DNA of 58,586 nt from Nocardia aobensis NBRC 100429 (GCF_000308375.1 NZ_BAFQ01000102.1:1-58586); one strand, 5' to 3'; positions 40,538 to 49,140 are shown, numbered from the stretch's first letter. The notes: generated by a model not told the origin, from the sequence alone. Numbers and translations: made by a program.

Positions 40538-42201
40538 GCGCTCAGGGTGCGGAGGAGGCAGCGCGCGTAACCACGGAGAACCCCAGCTCATTCCTCGAGG
40601 GGCACGGCATGAGCGCTCAGGGTGTGGCTCCCGGAAAGCTGTGGGGTGTGGGTCTCGGCCCCGGCGACCCGGAGCTGGTGACGGTGAAGGCGGCCCGCAT
40701 CATCGAATCGGCCGATGTCATCGCCTTCCACAGCGCCCGCCACGGTCGCAGCATCTCGCGCTCGATCGCGGCGCCGTATATGCGGCCAGGCCAGCTGGAG
40801 GAACATCTCGTCTATCCGGTGACCACCGAGACCACCGACCATCCGGGCGGCTATCAGGGCGCGATCGACGAATTCTACGAACGCGCCGCCGACCTGCTGG
40901 CCGGCCACCTGTCCGCAGGCCGCACCGTCGCGCTGCTGGCGGCCGGCGATCCACTGTTCTACAGCTCGTACATGCATATGCACCGGCGCCTGGCCGACCG
41001 GTTCCCCGCGGAGATCATCCCGGGCATCACCTCGGTCAGTGCCGCCTCGGCCGCGCTCGGCACACCGTTGGTGGAGGGTGAGCAGGTGCTGACGGTGCTG
41101 CCCGGGACCATGCCGCCGGATCAGCTCGCCGAACGCCTCGCCGACGCCGACGCCGCGGCGATCATGAAACTCGGCCGCACCTATCCCGGTGTGCGCCAAG
41201 CGTTGTCGAAGGCCGGTCGGCTCGACGACGCCTACTACGTGGAACGCGCCAGCAGCGGGCGGCAGCGGATCCTGCGCGCCGCCGACGTCTCCGACGCCGA
41301 CGTGCCGTATTTCGCCATCACCGTGGTGCCCGGACCTGCCCCGACCACCGAGATACCGTTCACCACCGCCGAACCCGCTGCGGCCCAGGATGATTCGCCC
41401 GCCTCCCCCGCCTCCGAGGTCGGCGAGGTCGTGGTGGTGGGACTGGGACCCGGCTCCCCGCAGTGGACCACGCCCGAGGTGACCCGCGCCCTCGCGGCGG
41501 CGACCGACATCGTCGGCTACACCACCTACGTGAATCGGGTGCCGGTCCGGCCCGGGCAGCGCCGCCATCTCAGCGACAACCGGGTCGAATCCGAACGCGC
41601 CGCCATGGCCTTGGATCTGGCGAAATCCGGAGCCCGCGTGGTGGTCGTGTCCTCCGGCGATCCCGGGGTTTTCGCGATGGCCGCCGCGGTCGTCGAGGAA
41701 TCCGCGGATCCGCAGTGGCGTGACGTGCCCGTGCGGGTGCTGCCCGGCGTCACCGCGGCCAGTGCCGTCGCCGCCCGCATCGGCGCACCCCTCGGCCACG
41801 ATTTCGCGATGATCTCGCTCTCGGACCGCCTCAAACCGTGGGAGACCGTGGCACAACGCATTTCGGCGGTCGCCGCCGCCGATATGGCGATCGCGATCTA
41901 CAACCCGGCCTCCACCCAGCGACGGTGGCAGGTGGGCGCCCTGCGCGAGCTCGTCCTCGAACACCGCGGCCCGGACACACCGGTGGTCCTCGGCCGCGAC
42001 GTCGGTGGGCCGACCGAATCGGTGCGCGTGACGACGCTGGCCGAGCTGAACCCGGACGAGGTCGACATGCGCACGCTGCTCATCATCGGCGCATCCACCA
42101 CCGCCACCGTCGAAACCCCGCACGGGACACGGGTTTTCACCTCACGGCGGTACGGGCAGGCAGTACGGGACAACACCGCGTCGGTCGCGGCCGACCGGTA
42201 G
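40534..42201 (+). CDS. cobIJ: Fused precorrin-2 C20-methyltransferase / precorrin-3B C17-methyltransferase
   Basis: This 555-residue bifunctional enzyme fuses CobI (about residues 35-275) and CobJ (about 290-555), as in mycobacteria. Each half opens with the SAM-methyltransferase glycine loop: [14 protein letters not shown] and [14 protein letters not shown]. CobI shows [13 protein letters not shown] and [15 protein letters not shown]; CobJ shows [32 protein letters not shown] and [14 protein letters not shown]. Two starts repeat the same 16 bases. ATG 40534 overlaps the cobH stop; ATG 40609 gives an N-terminus closer to normal CobI. The earlier start adds 25 residues of unlikely functional value. 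Confidence 0.95.
   Translation: MSAQGAEEAARVTTENPSSFLEGHGMSAQGVAPGKLWGVGLGPGDPELVTVKAARIIESADVIAFHSARHGRSISRSIAAPYMRPGQLEEHLVYPVTTETTDHPGGYQGAIDEFYERAADLLAGHLSAGRTVALLAAGDPLFYSSYMHMHRRLADRFPAEIIPGITSVSAASAALGTPLVEGEQVLTVLPGTMPPDQLAERLADADAAAIMKLGRTYPGVRQALSKAGRLDDAYYVERASSGRQRILRAADVSDADVPYFAITVVPGPAPTTEIPFTTAEPAAAQDDSPASPASEVGEVVVVGLGPGSPQWTTPEVTRALAAATDIVGYTTYVNRVPVRPGQRRHLSDNRVESERAAMALDLAKSGARVVVVSSGDPGVFAMAAAVVEESADPQWRDVPVRVLPGVTAASAVAARIGAPLGHDFAMISLSDRLKPWETVAQRISAVAAADMAIAIYNPASTQRRWQVGALRELVLEHRGPDTPVVLGRDVGGPTESVRVTTLAELNPDEVDMRTLLIIGASTTATVETPHGTRVFTSRRYGQAVRDNTASVAADR
40535..40544. repeat. TGAGCGCTCA palindrome (copy 3 of 4) containing the cobH stop
   Basis: The 10-bp palindrome begins with the TGA stop of cobH and overlaps the first possible ATG of cobIJ. 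See copies at 2749, 29997 and 40610. Confidence 0.75.
40610..40619. repeat. TGAGCGCTCA palindrome (copy 4 of 4) at the second cobIJ start
   Basis: The palindrome overlaps the second possible ATG of cobIJ (40609). It belongs to the 16-bp direct repeat described at 40534-40624. Confidence 0.75.
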
Positions 42202-42472
42202 GACGGCAGCCGGACACGGCCGCCACGAACGCCGAGCGCACACGAACGCGCGGACCTGCGTTCGTCTCCAGCGGCGCGGGGAGCTTCGGGCGCGGGTTCC
42301 GGCGCAAGGCGGTCGACAACTCCCAGTGGCTGGAGTACCTGGATCGCCAAAGTGACGGTAGAGTAACGATTCTGATCCGATTCCCACAGACGGCAACCGG
42401 CTGACCTGCGGAAATGTTTCGGGTCAGCGTAATCCGATCGTTATGTCGGGTGATCGATCCGATGGGAAATAG

Positions 42473-43081
42473 ATGAGATTCACCAACATTGTCGGCACCT
42501 CGCTGATCGCCATCGCGGCGACGAGCATCGCCTACGGTACCGCTTACGCCGAACCTGCCGCGCCCGCGCCGGCGCCGAGCCAGGTTCAGACCCAGCAGAG
42601 CCCGGCCGTGCACGGCACGGACCAGGGTGTCGGCTACACCACCGAACTCGCCGATATGGGCAACAAGATCGTCACCACGGTGACGGGTGGCAAGTTCGCC
42701 CTCACCTCGGACAAGTCGGCGGTCACCCTGACCAACGACCAGGGCGCCGTGGTGATGAGCTACCCGCTCTCGGCCAAGGGGCCCAACGGCACCACCGTCG
42801 CCGCCGCGGTGAACGAGGACGGCACCAGCCTGACGCTGACCCCCCAGGGGCAGCCGATCTCGTCGGTGAAGAACATCTCCGGTCAGGACTGGTTCTTCTC
42901 CGAGCTGCAGCACGCCTCGCTGGGCGCCGCGGTCGGCGCGGTGATCGGCTTCCTGGTCGGCCTGATCTTCATCGGCGTCGGCTCGATTCCGGGCGCGGTC
43001 CTGGGCGGTGTGATCGGCCTGCTGGTCGCGGGCGGCCAGCCGCTGATCGACTCGGCCTTCGCCTACTTCAGCGGTAACTGA
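42473..43081 (+). CDS. Secreted protein with glycine-zipper hydrophobic C-terminus
   Basis: This 202-residue protein has a signal peptide (about residues 1-27; cleavage likely after AYA-EP). A Pro/Ala/Gln-rich linker is followed by a beta-rich domain (TELADMGNKIVTTVTGGKFALTSD). Its C-terminal 60 residues form one or two helices rich in Gly and Ala/Val (GAAVGAVIGFLVG...PGAVLGGVIGLLVAGG). Such glycine-zipper helices are frequent in membrane-inserting secreted proteins of nocardiae, where many paralogues exist. It is inserted between cobIJ and cobK, 18 bases before the proposed cobK start, and might be read through into it. Confidence 0.85.
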   Translation: MRFTNIVGTSLIAIAATSIAYGTAYAEPAAPAPAPSQVQTQQSPAVHGTDQGVGYTTELADMGNKIVTTVTGGKFALTSDKSAVTLTNDQGAVVMSYPLSAKGPNGTTVAAAVNEDGTSLTLTPQGQPISSVKNISGQDWFFSELQHASLGAAVGAVIGFLVGLIFIGVGSIPGAVLGGVIGLLVAGGQPLIDSAFAYFSGN

Positions 43082-43099
43082 CCCGGAAGTGCTGCGACA

Positions 43100-43831
43100 C
43101 TGAAGGTTCTGATTCTCGGCGGCACCCGGGAAGCCCGGCAGCTCGCCGATATCGCCTCCGGCGAGCGAGGATTCGACATCGTCTCCTCGCTCGCCGGCCG
43201 GGTGCGCGAACCCGTCCTGCCTGCCGGCGCGGTGCGCATCGGCGGCTTCGGTGGCACCGAGGGGCTACGGAAATGGCTGGCGGACAATGCGATCGACGCG
43301 GTCGTCGACGCCACCCATCCCTTCGCCGGCACCATCTCCTCGCATGCGGCCGATGCGGCACGAGCGGGCGGGGTGCCGATCGTGCACCTGCGCCGGCCGG
43401 GCTGGTCCGAACAACCCGGTGACCGGTGGTCGCGGGTGCCGGATCTGGCCGCCGCCGCCCACGCCGTGACCGCCTTCGACCGCGTCTTCCTCACCATCGG
43501 CCGCCAGGGCGTGGGTGCCTTCGCCGCGCTCGGTGAGCCGTGGTTTCTGATCCGGGCCATCGATCCGCCCACCGGGCCCGTTCCGCCGCAACATCTCCTG
43601 CTTCTCGCCCGTGGCCCGTTCACCGCGGCACAGGAGGTCGATCTGCTGCGCGAGCATCGCATCTCCGTGATGGTGACCAAGGACAGCGGTGGCGACCTCA
43701 CCGCGGCCAAGCTGACCGCTGCCCGTCGGTGCGGCATTCCAGTCGTGGTCGTCGATCGGCCACCGGTGCCCGAAGGCGTCGAGTGCGCGGAATCGGTTGC
43801 GGCGGCGTGGGAATGGCTGAACGCGCGCTGA
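43100..43831 (+). CDS. cobK: Precorrin-6A reductase CobK, with apparent CTG start
   Basis: The reading frame encodes a complete CobK of 243 residues only if translation begins at CTG 43100, giving (M)KVLILGGTREARQLADIA, the expected Rossmann start. The only later standard start, GTG 43202, would delete the first 34 residues including GGTREA. In frame upstream lie only the stop codon shared with the preceding gene (43079-43081) and no ATG, GTG or TTG. GGAAG at 43085-43089 sits ten bases before the CTG. Further CobK motifs: VVDATHPFAGTIS, FLTIGRQGVGAF and SVMVTKDSGG. The enzyme uses NADPH to reduce precorrin-6A. Confidence 0.88.
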   Translation: MKVLILGGTREARQLADIASGERGFDIVSSLAGRVREPVLPAGAVRIGGFGGTEGLRKWLADNAIDAVVDATHPFAGTISSHAADAARAGGVPIVHLRRPGWSEQPGDRWSRVPDLAAAAHAVTAFDRVFLTIGRQGVGAFAALGEPWFLIRAIDPPTGPVPPQHLLLLARGPFTAAQEVDLLREHRISVMVTKDSGGDLTAAKLTAARRCGIPVVVVDRPPVPEGVECAESVAAAWEWLNAR

Positions 43832-44196
43832 CGCCGTCGTCCGTGCCGGCTGTTCACGTGCTCGTGTTCGGCATCGATCCATTCCTCGGACATGCGGTAG
43901 GCACGGCTGACACGACTGCCGATCGTCCTGTACACGACGTCGGTGTCGAAAATCCCCCGCTGCCCCCTGCCGCGAGATATTCGGATAGCCCTTGTCTGAG
44001 CGAGTTGGTGGAACTCAGGGTTGTCGACCACGGCCGCTTCGGCTGTAAACGAACGATTCTGGTGGCTCTCGCCTTATGGGTTACCGCCGATTCTCTCTGC
44101 GGGTCTCGCGCATCAATCTCGCTTCGGCGCCGAACACCGGTACGAGATCGCCGCGCTCGACGCGGTCCGAACTTGGCCGAGCGGCAGCTACTTTCA
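43832..44196. other. Spacer after cobK; possible coding remnant on the reverse strand
   Basis: This 365-base stretch separates cobK from the esterase gene. The cob genes that usually follow (cobL, cobM) are absent. A reverse frame from about 44031 to 43800 (VDNPEFHQLAQ... YRMSEEWIDAEHEHV) has coding-like third positions but runs on into the antisense of cobK without a proper end. I could not match it to a family; it may be the tail of a lost gene. Confidence 0.35.
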
Positions 44197-45708
44197 CTAC
44201 GGAAGCAGCGGCAGCGCCGGGAAGGTGAAGCCTTTCCACAACAGCCGTGAGACATCCTCCGGGTAGGCGATGACCGTCGACGGCGTATCGAAGACCTGGG
44301 TGAGGCGCTGCTCGACGTCGTACGCGGGCCAGCCCGGATCGCCGTGCGCCGAGAATGACGTCCATGACCCGCGCATTCGCGCCGACAGCTCCGCCGCCGC
44401 CGGCGGGGGCGGGTCGCCGATCAGCATGGCGGTCTCCCCACTGCCCAGGTTGCCGAAAACGAGCGGCACGTCCAGCCCGTGGCAGGCGCCGAGAGCGCCG
44501 CCCATGCCCGGGGCAGTCCAGGTGAGCTCGTAGACGTGGGCTCGGCCGCCGCCTGCGACCTGCGCGTCGGCGAGCCGGACGCTCGGTATGCGGAACAACC
44601 AGTCGGCGTTGACCAGTTCGTAGAGCTCCTCATCGTCCGCGGTCGGGAACGCCTCGCGATACCGGCGCGCACCGTCCGGCCCGGCGAGAACGTGCAGCGC
44701 GGTCTCGGTCTGCTCGTTGGTGACCTGGCCGAGCACTCCATCGATCAGGCTGAACAGCCGATGCTCGTCCCGTGTGTGCCCGACGAGAAGCTCGACGTCG
44801 CGGGCGGTGCCCTCGGCCAGGGCCCGCCAGGGGGTCGTGGGCAGCACATCACCGTCGACGACCGGCGCATACGGTATCGGCCGGTGAGTGATCCGCCCCC
44901 AGCGCTCCCGCCACCGGCCCATTTTGGCGAAGACCGCGTCGCCGGCGGCGGGTAGCAGGTCCGGGGCCACCGCCGAGAGCCCGGACACCGTGGGCGCCAC
45001 CCCGAGCTCGGCGGCGAAGGCCGCGGTGAGGTCGGCGGCCAGTTCGGGAGAGAAGAACGTTCCCGGCACACTCTGTGCGATCGCCCGGCGGAACAGCCCG
45101 GCGGCGCGCGGCATCGCGAGCAGCGCGGCGACCGATCCCGCACCCGCCGACTGCCCGAAGACAGTCACTCGCTCAGGGTCGCCACCGAACCCACGGATGT
45201 TGTCCCGCACCCACTCCAGGGCGGCAACCTGGTCGAGTAGTCCACGGTTGGCCGGGGCGCCCTCGATCTGGGCGAACCCCTCGATGCCGAGACGGTAGTT
45301 GAGGGTCACGACCACAGTTCCGGTCGCGGCCAGGTGCCCGGCGTCGTATTGCGGCAGGCCGGAGTTGCCCATGGCATATCCACCACCGGGAATCCACACC
45401 ATCACCGGGAGCTCGGAGACCGGATCCGGTTCCGGCGTCCAGACGTTGACCGTCAGCCAGTCGCCTCCGGCAGTGGCCAGAGGCACCGCTAGCACGGCGG
45501 ACTGCGGAGGCGGCGGGCCGTAGTCGACGGCCGGTCGCACCCCGTCCCAGCCGCGCACCGACTGCGGCGCGGCGAAACGCAGGTCGCCGACCGGCGGTTC
45601 GGCAAACGGGACGCCGCGGAAGACCGCCGGCCCCGCCTCCCGGCGCCCGCGCAGCACGCCGGCCGCCGTGCGGACCTCCGGCTCGGACTGGTTACGGGAT
45701 GCGGCCAT
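44197..45708 (-). CDS. Type B carboxylesterase
   Basis: The 503-residue enzyme starts at ATG 45708 behind AGGA. It is a full-length alpha/beta-hydrolase of the carboxylesterase B group. Opening motif FRGVPFAEPPVGDLRF, oxyanion-hole PVMVWIPGGGYAMG, nucleophile elbow VTVFGQSAGAGSV (Ser about 187), acidic residue in GHTRDEHRL and the His in GACHGLDVPLVFGN are all visible. No signal peptide is evident, so it is cytoplasmic. It follows the cob genes in opposite orientation and marks the start of the accessory region. Confidence 0.92.
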   Translation of the reverse strand: MAASRNQSEPEVRTAAGVLRGRREAGPAVFRGVPFAEPPVGDLRFAAPQSVRGWDGVRPAVDYGPPPPQSAVLAVPLATAGGDWLTVNVWTPEPDPVSELPVMVWIPGGGYAMGNSGLPQYDAGHLAATGTVVVTLNYRLGIEGFAQIEGAPANRGLLDQVAALEWVRDNIRGFGGDPERVTVFGQSAGAGSVAALLAMPRAAGLFRRAIAQSVPGTFFSPELAADLTAAFAAELGVAPTVSGLSAVAPDLLPAAGDAVFAKMGRWRERWGRITHRPIPYAPVVDGDVLPTTPWRALAEGTARDVELLVGHTRDEHRLFSLIDGVLGQVTNEQTETALHVLAGPDGARRYREAFPTADDEELYELVNADWLFRIPSVRLADAQVAGGGRAHVYELTWTAPGMGGALGACHGLDVPLVFGNLGSGETAMLIGDPPPPAAAELSARMRGSWTSFSAHGDPGWPAYDVEQRLTQVFDTPSTVIAYPEDVSRLLWKGFTFPALPLLP

Positions 45709-45788
45709 TTCGTTTGTCCTATCTATGGCTGTCCGGCTGAGCATCCCCGCGCGCAAGACCCGGCGCAAACCATTTAGGCCAGATTCGA

Positions 45789-46279
45789 TTGCCGTGCCGG
45801 TCGAATTGGATCGAGGTCACCCGAAAGCACTCGCTCGGGTTCGGAACCCGGTGGGATATCTCCCCTCGGGTCGTCGGCTGGTCGATCGACTCAACACAAA
45901 CCGCCGCGCTGGTGACCAACGCACTGGGCATGGCCATCGCCAAACCGCTCACCACAGGCCGGGACGATCATTCATTCCGATCACGGGGTCCAATTCACCT
46001 CCGGGGCCTTCACCGACCGGGCCCCGTAAGTCCGGGCTGGTGCCCTCGATGGGCTCGATCGGCGACTGCTACGACGACGCCGTCATCGAATACCTTTGGG
46101 GCAGAACGCAAACCGATCTGTTGAACCGGCAGCGACGGAAGACGCGGATCGGGCTGGCAAACGCGATCTTCGAATACCTCGAGATCTTCCACAACCGCCG
46201 ATGTCGTCACTCCGCCCTGGGAATGCGGACCCCGATCGAGTCCGAAATGATGCAACCGTTCATCCAACCCGTGGCCTGA
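45789..46279 (+). pseudogene. IS3-family transposase remnant (OrfB C-terminal part)
   Basis: Pieces of an IS3-type DDE transposase are spread over three frames. The first has VVGWSIDSTQTAALVTNALGMAI. The second has IIHSDHGVQFTSGAFTDRA (HSDHG box). The third has KSGLVPSMGSIGDCYDDAVIEYLWG, then RRKTRIGLANAIFEYLEIFHNRRCRH and SALGMRTPIE to the end. At least two frameshifts separate them, and the N-terminal half with the first catalytic Asp is missing. The element is therefore a dead fragment. Confidence 0.9.
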
Positions 46280-46296
46280 AGTCCAGTATCGCGACC

Positions 46297-46331
46297 CCAC
46301 GAAAACTGGGAACATCAGTCTGATTTCGTGG
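46297..46331. repeat. Inverted repeat CCACGAAA/TTTCGTGG downstream of the IS3 remnant
   Basis: The 8-base arms at 46297-46304 and 46324-46331 are perfect and enclose 19 bases; AACTGGGA follows both arms. The repeat lies 18 bases past the transposase remnant and about 160 bases before the propeller gene. It may be a remnant of the IS terminus or an operator or terminator. Confidence 0.4.
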
Positions 46332-46488
46332 AACTGGGACAGATTCGGGTTCAGACGGCAATAATTCGAGGGAAAGTGCCGCACAGCAGCAACATCCATG
46401 CTCTGCTCCCGAACACCGGCCGGGGCCGGATCGGCGCACCGTGCACCTTCGGCGATGAAATCGCGCTGTGGTCAAAAGGATTCAGCTG

Positions 46489-48120
46489 ATGAACATACGT
46501 ACGAGCGTGAACAGCAAGGCCGACGCCACCAGTCACGCCGCGTTCCCAGCCAGGCTCCGAAAGCTACTACTCCGCGTGTGGTTTCCACTCGTGGCGGTTG
46601 TTCTGTTGTTCACCTCCGTCGCCTCCGCGCAGTCCCCGGCGGCCGGCGGAGACTGGCCCATGTGGCAATTCGATCCGACCGGTTCCCGATACAATCCGAA
46701 CGAAACCGCTCTCACGCCCACCAATGTCGGTTCGTTGAAACTCAAGTGGGCATTCGCCTTCCCAGGCGCCGTCGCCGCATCCAGTCAGCCCGCAGTAGTA
46801 GGCGGTGTCCTCTACGTCGGCGGGCGCGACGGAAAGCTGTACGCTCTCGACGCCAAGACCGGTCGGTCCAAGTGGTCGTTCGACGCCCACACGACTCTCG
46901 GGAACCTTCCCACGTACGGGTTGCGCGACGGGATCGCGGTCGTGGGCGGCATCGTCTACTTCGGTGACAACTCGGCCAACCTGTGGGCACTCGACGCAGC
47001 GACGGGCGCCAAGCGGTGGAGCGCCAAACTCGACCAGCACCCATGGGCGATCATTACCAGCTCGCCGTTGGTATACAACGGCACGGTCTACGTGGGCACC
47101 TCGAGTCAGGAGGAGGGCCAAGCGGTCAACCCCGCCTACCAGTGCTGCTCATTTCGAGGCAGCATGGTGGCGGTCGATGCCGCGAGCGGCGCTATCAAGT
47201 GGCAGCACTACACGATTCCGCCCTCAGAGCCGACCGGTGGCACGCCGGCATTGGCGCCCAGCGGTGGGGCGATCTGGTCCTCACCCACCATCGACCCGAC
47301 GAGCAACACGCTGTACTACACCTCCGGAAATCCCTACACCGGCACGCCCGACGGAGCGGAAGCGATCGCCGCGCTGGACCTGGGGAGCGGGGCGGTCCGT
47401 TGGAACCATCAGATGACCCCGAACGACACGTGGAACGTCCGCTGCCTGATACCACCGGCCGGAGGGAACTGCCCGAATCCCGGTCACGACTACGACTTCG
47501 GCACTCAGCCGAACATTTTCACCATCAACGGCCGCAGAGTCGTCGGCGCGGGTCAGAAGAGCGGCATCTACCATCTGCTCGACGCCACGAACGGCGCGAT
47601 CATCTGGCAATCCCAGCTGTCGTCTCCATCCACCCCCCTGCCGGTGCAGGGCGCCGAGTCGCTGCAAGGTATCCAGTGGGGCGCAGCCTACGACGGCAAA
47701 CGCCTGTACGTGGCCACCTACCAGGCGGGTCCGGGCACTCTGTTCGCGCTGAACCCGGCCGACGGCTCACGTGTCTGGAGCACCCCGAACCCGCCCACCC
47801 TGTGCCCGCCCGGCATCAAATTGATCGACCAGCAGTGTCGGGCCATGCCGAATGCGGTATCCGCGACGCCCGGTCTGGTCTATGAGGGTAGTGTCGACGG
47901 CCACCTACGCGTCTTCTCGGCCGACACCGGCACGATCCTCGCGGACCTCAACACGTCGGGCGCCTACACGACTGTGAACCTGGTGCCAGGCACCGGCGGC
48001 TCGCTCAACGGCAACGGCGCGGTCATCTCGAACGGCATGCTCTACACAAACTCCGGCTACCTGCACCCGATCACCCAAGGCGCGCCAGGCAACGTCCTAC
48101 TGGCCTACGGCCTGCCCTGA
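46489..48120 (+). CDS. Secreted PQQ-dependent-dehydrogenase-like beta-propeller protein
   Basis: This 543-residue protein starts at ATG 46489 behind AAAAGGA. A basic N-terminus is followed by a signal/anchor helix (VWFPLVAVVLLFTSVASAQS). The mature part is an eight-bladed propeller with tryptophan-docking repeats such as GRDGKLYALDAKTGRSKWSF, GSMVAVDAASGAIKW and DGAEAIAALDLGSGAVRW. A vicinal Cys pair (YQCCSF, about residue 217) recalls the disulfide over PQQ in quinoprotein alcohol dehydrogenases, and WPMWQFDPTGSRYNPNE is the family-like opening. No cytochrome domain is fused and no PQQ biosynthesis genes are near. GC is lower than in its neighbours, consistent with transfer. Confidence 0.88.
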   Translation: MNIRTSVNSKADATSHAAFPARLRKLLLRVWFPLVAVVLLFTSVASAQSPAAGGDWPMWQFDPTGSRYNPNETALTPTNVGSLKLKWAFAFPGAVAASSQPAVVGGVLYVGGRDGKLYALDAKTGRSKWSFDAHTTLGNLPTYGLRDGIAVVGGIVYFGDNSANLWALDAATGAKRWSAKLDQHPWAIITSSPLVYNGTVYVGTSSQEEGQAVNPAYQCCSFRGSMVAVDAASGAIKWQHYTIPPSEPTGGTPALAPSGGAIWSSPTIDPTSNTLYYTSGNPYTGTPDGAEAIAALDLGSGAVRWNHQMTPNDTWNVRCLIPPAGGNCPNPGHDYDFGTQPNIFTINGRRVVGAGQKSGIYHLLDATNGAIIWQSQLSSPSTPLPVQGAESLQGIQWGAAYDGKRLYVATYQAGPGTLFALNPADGSRVWSTPNPPTLCPPGIKLIDQQCRAMPNAVSATPGLVYEGSVDGHLRVFSADTGTILADLNTSGAYTTVNLVPGTGGSLNGNGAVISNGMLYTNSGYLHPITQGAPGNVLLAYGLP

Positions 48121-48471
48121 TCGCGCGTGCCTACCAGGACCTGGGCATCGATACCGAGGCGGCGGGTCAGCCCGGCCGTCCGCAGAACGTGAAAGTTACT
48201 GGTTACCACCGTGATTCGGAGCTGCTCCGGATCGATACCGCGCCGGTTCAGCTCGCGCAGGCAGTTGCGCAGATCCTCGGCGGTGTTGCGCGAGTGCCGT
48301 TCTCGGACGATGGCGTGTCCGGAAGACGCCGCGCGCGGTGAGGTAACGCGCCACCGCGTCGGCTTCGGGACGAGCCGCCAAGCTGCCGTAGATCAGTGCG
48401 TAGCCGCCGAACGCGATCAGATGCGCCACGAAACAGACCGCGACCGCAGCGACCAGAACGATGGACTGCAT
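48121..48471 (-). pseudogene. YdcF/SanA-family (DUF218) gene remnant, deleted and frameshifted
   Basis: The reverse strand from ATG 48471 encodes a membrane helix and the family-like YALIYGSLAARPEADAV, then jumps directly to ARYLTARGV, which belongs about 60 residues further on in intact proteins. A frameshift follows; in the next frame HAIVRERHSRNTAEDLRNC and VTVVTSNFHVLR-like ITVVTSNFHVLRTAGL continue the DUF218 domain, ending just past GIDAQVLVGT where the propeller gene begins. Recombination between two EADAV-like sites would explain the internal loss. The gene is not functional. Confidence 0.75.
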
Positions 48472-48666
48472 CTGCTACTGCCGTCCAACCGATGCCGGCG
48501 CTGGCTGATCCTCTCGACCTGGCCGGCCGACCGCATCCTCTGGCGCCGGATCGGTCGTTCTCTCGCCTCGCATAATGGCCAGAAAACCGGTGTCTGGCCG
48601 CCGGTAATGCCCGCTTCCCACCACGGCCGGGCCCTGGCACGCGGAAACGCCGGGCGTCCGAAGTGG
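48472..48666. other. Spacer without recognised content
   Basis: The region between the YdcF remnant and the 27-codon small ORF holds no ORF with similarity that I can recognise. It may carry the 3' untranslated region of the small ORF. Confidence 0.3.
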
Positions 48667-48750
48667 TCAGAGGCTCAGCACGCTGCTTCCGAGGCTGAGA
48701 ACACTGCTGCCCGCACTGAGCAGCAAGCTGATGATGCTTTGAATGTCCAT
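48667..48750 (-). CDS. Small ORF, 27-residue amphipathic/hydrophobic peptide
   Basis: ATG 48750 opens 27 codons ending TGA at 48667, preceded at good distance by GGAAAGAGA. The peptide begins MDIQSIISLLL and ends with a tandem heptapeptide-like repeat, AGSSVLSL-GSSVLSL. It has one acidic and no basic residue and alternates Ser with Leu/Val/Ile, so it could insert in or cross a membrane as an amphipathic helix or strand. Codon use is not random: nearly every Ser is AGC/AGT, every Leu CTG/CTC/TTG. The surrounding DNA is full of decayed genes, yet this frame is intact. I do not recognise the family. Confidence 0.5.
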   Translation of the reverse strand: MDIQSIISLLLSAGSSVLSLGSSVLSL

Positions 48751-48939
48751 GTCCGATCTCTTTCCATCCGAGGAAACTGGGTCAGGATCCGAAACGGATG
48801 ATCCCCCACCACCGCCGCCCAGCTCCGACGACCCTTCCCATCAATGGCGAATCGCTCGGACGAGCGGTCCGTCAGGCGGGCCTATCAAGGTTCCGGGCTG
48901 GCGCGTAAAGCCCGGCCGCCGGTGGCCACCAACGAGATC

Positions 48940-49140
48940 TCCCCGGCGACGAGGCGAGCGCGGCTGTCGTACCGGCGCGCGGCCGAACTACTCCGATGGT
49001 CTCTACACGCTGCATCAGTTGCGCCATTCCCCCGCGCCCACGCTGCGCAGGAGGCGCGTCGACTCCGGTGTTGCCGAGCGCTGCGGCGATCAGGGTGCGT
49101 TCACCGGTGAATCTCTATGGCCGAGCCGGGGCGGAGGCTA
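48940..49140 (+). pseudogene. Tyrosine recombinase (integrase) remnant
   Basis: Three frames carry consecutive parts of a site-specific tyrosine recombinase C-terminus. ARLSYRRAAELL (about 48958) is followed by YTLHQLRHS (about 49003-49029), the HxLR box with the catalytic His and Arg. Then comes GASTPVLPSAA...RSPVNLYGRAGAEA (about 49050-49140), which matches the region up to the catalytic Tyr (NLYGR/ERYAR). At least two frameshifts break it. The insertion it once served may have built this accessory region. Confidence 0.7.

Larger units (their letters stand above)
40534..40624 (+). repeat. 16-bp direct repeat flanking a 59-bp insert at the cobH/cobIJ junction
   Basis: ATGAGCGCTCAGGGTG occurs at 40534-40549 and 40609-40624. 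Each copy gives an ATG in the cobIJ frame and contains the palindrome core TGAGCGCTCA (copies 3 and 4). The first copy carries the cobH stop. The 59-base insert is open in the cobIJ frame and contains the pattern GGAGGCAG-5-GTAAC-15-CTCATTCCT that recurs at the tldD/pmbA junction. Confidence 0.8.

Noticed and set aside
41381..41420. Separate cobI and cobJ genes
   Set aside because: There is no stop or new start between the two methyltransferase halves; the Pro/Ser/Ala-rich linker is open, so it is a true fusion.
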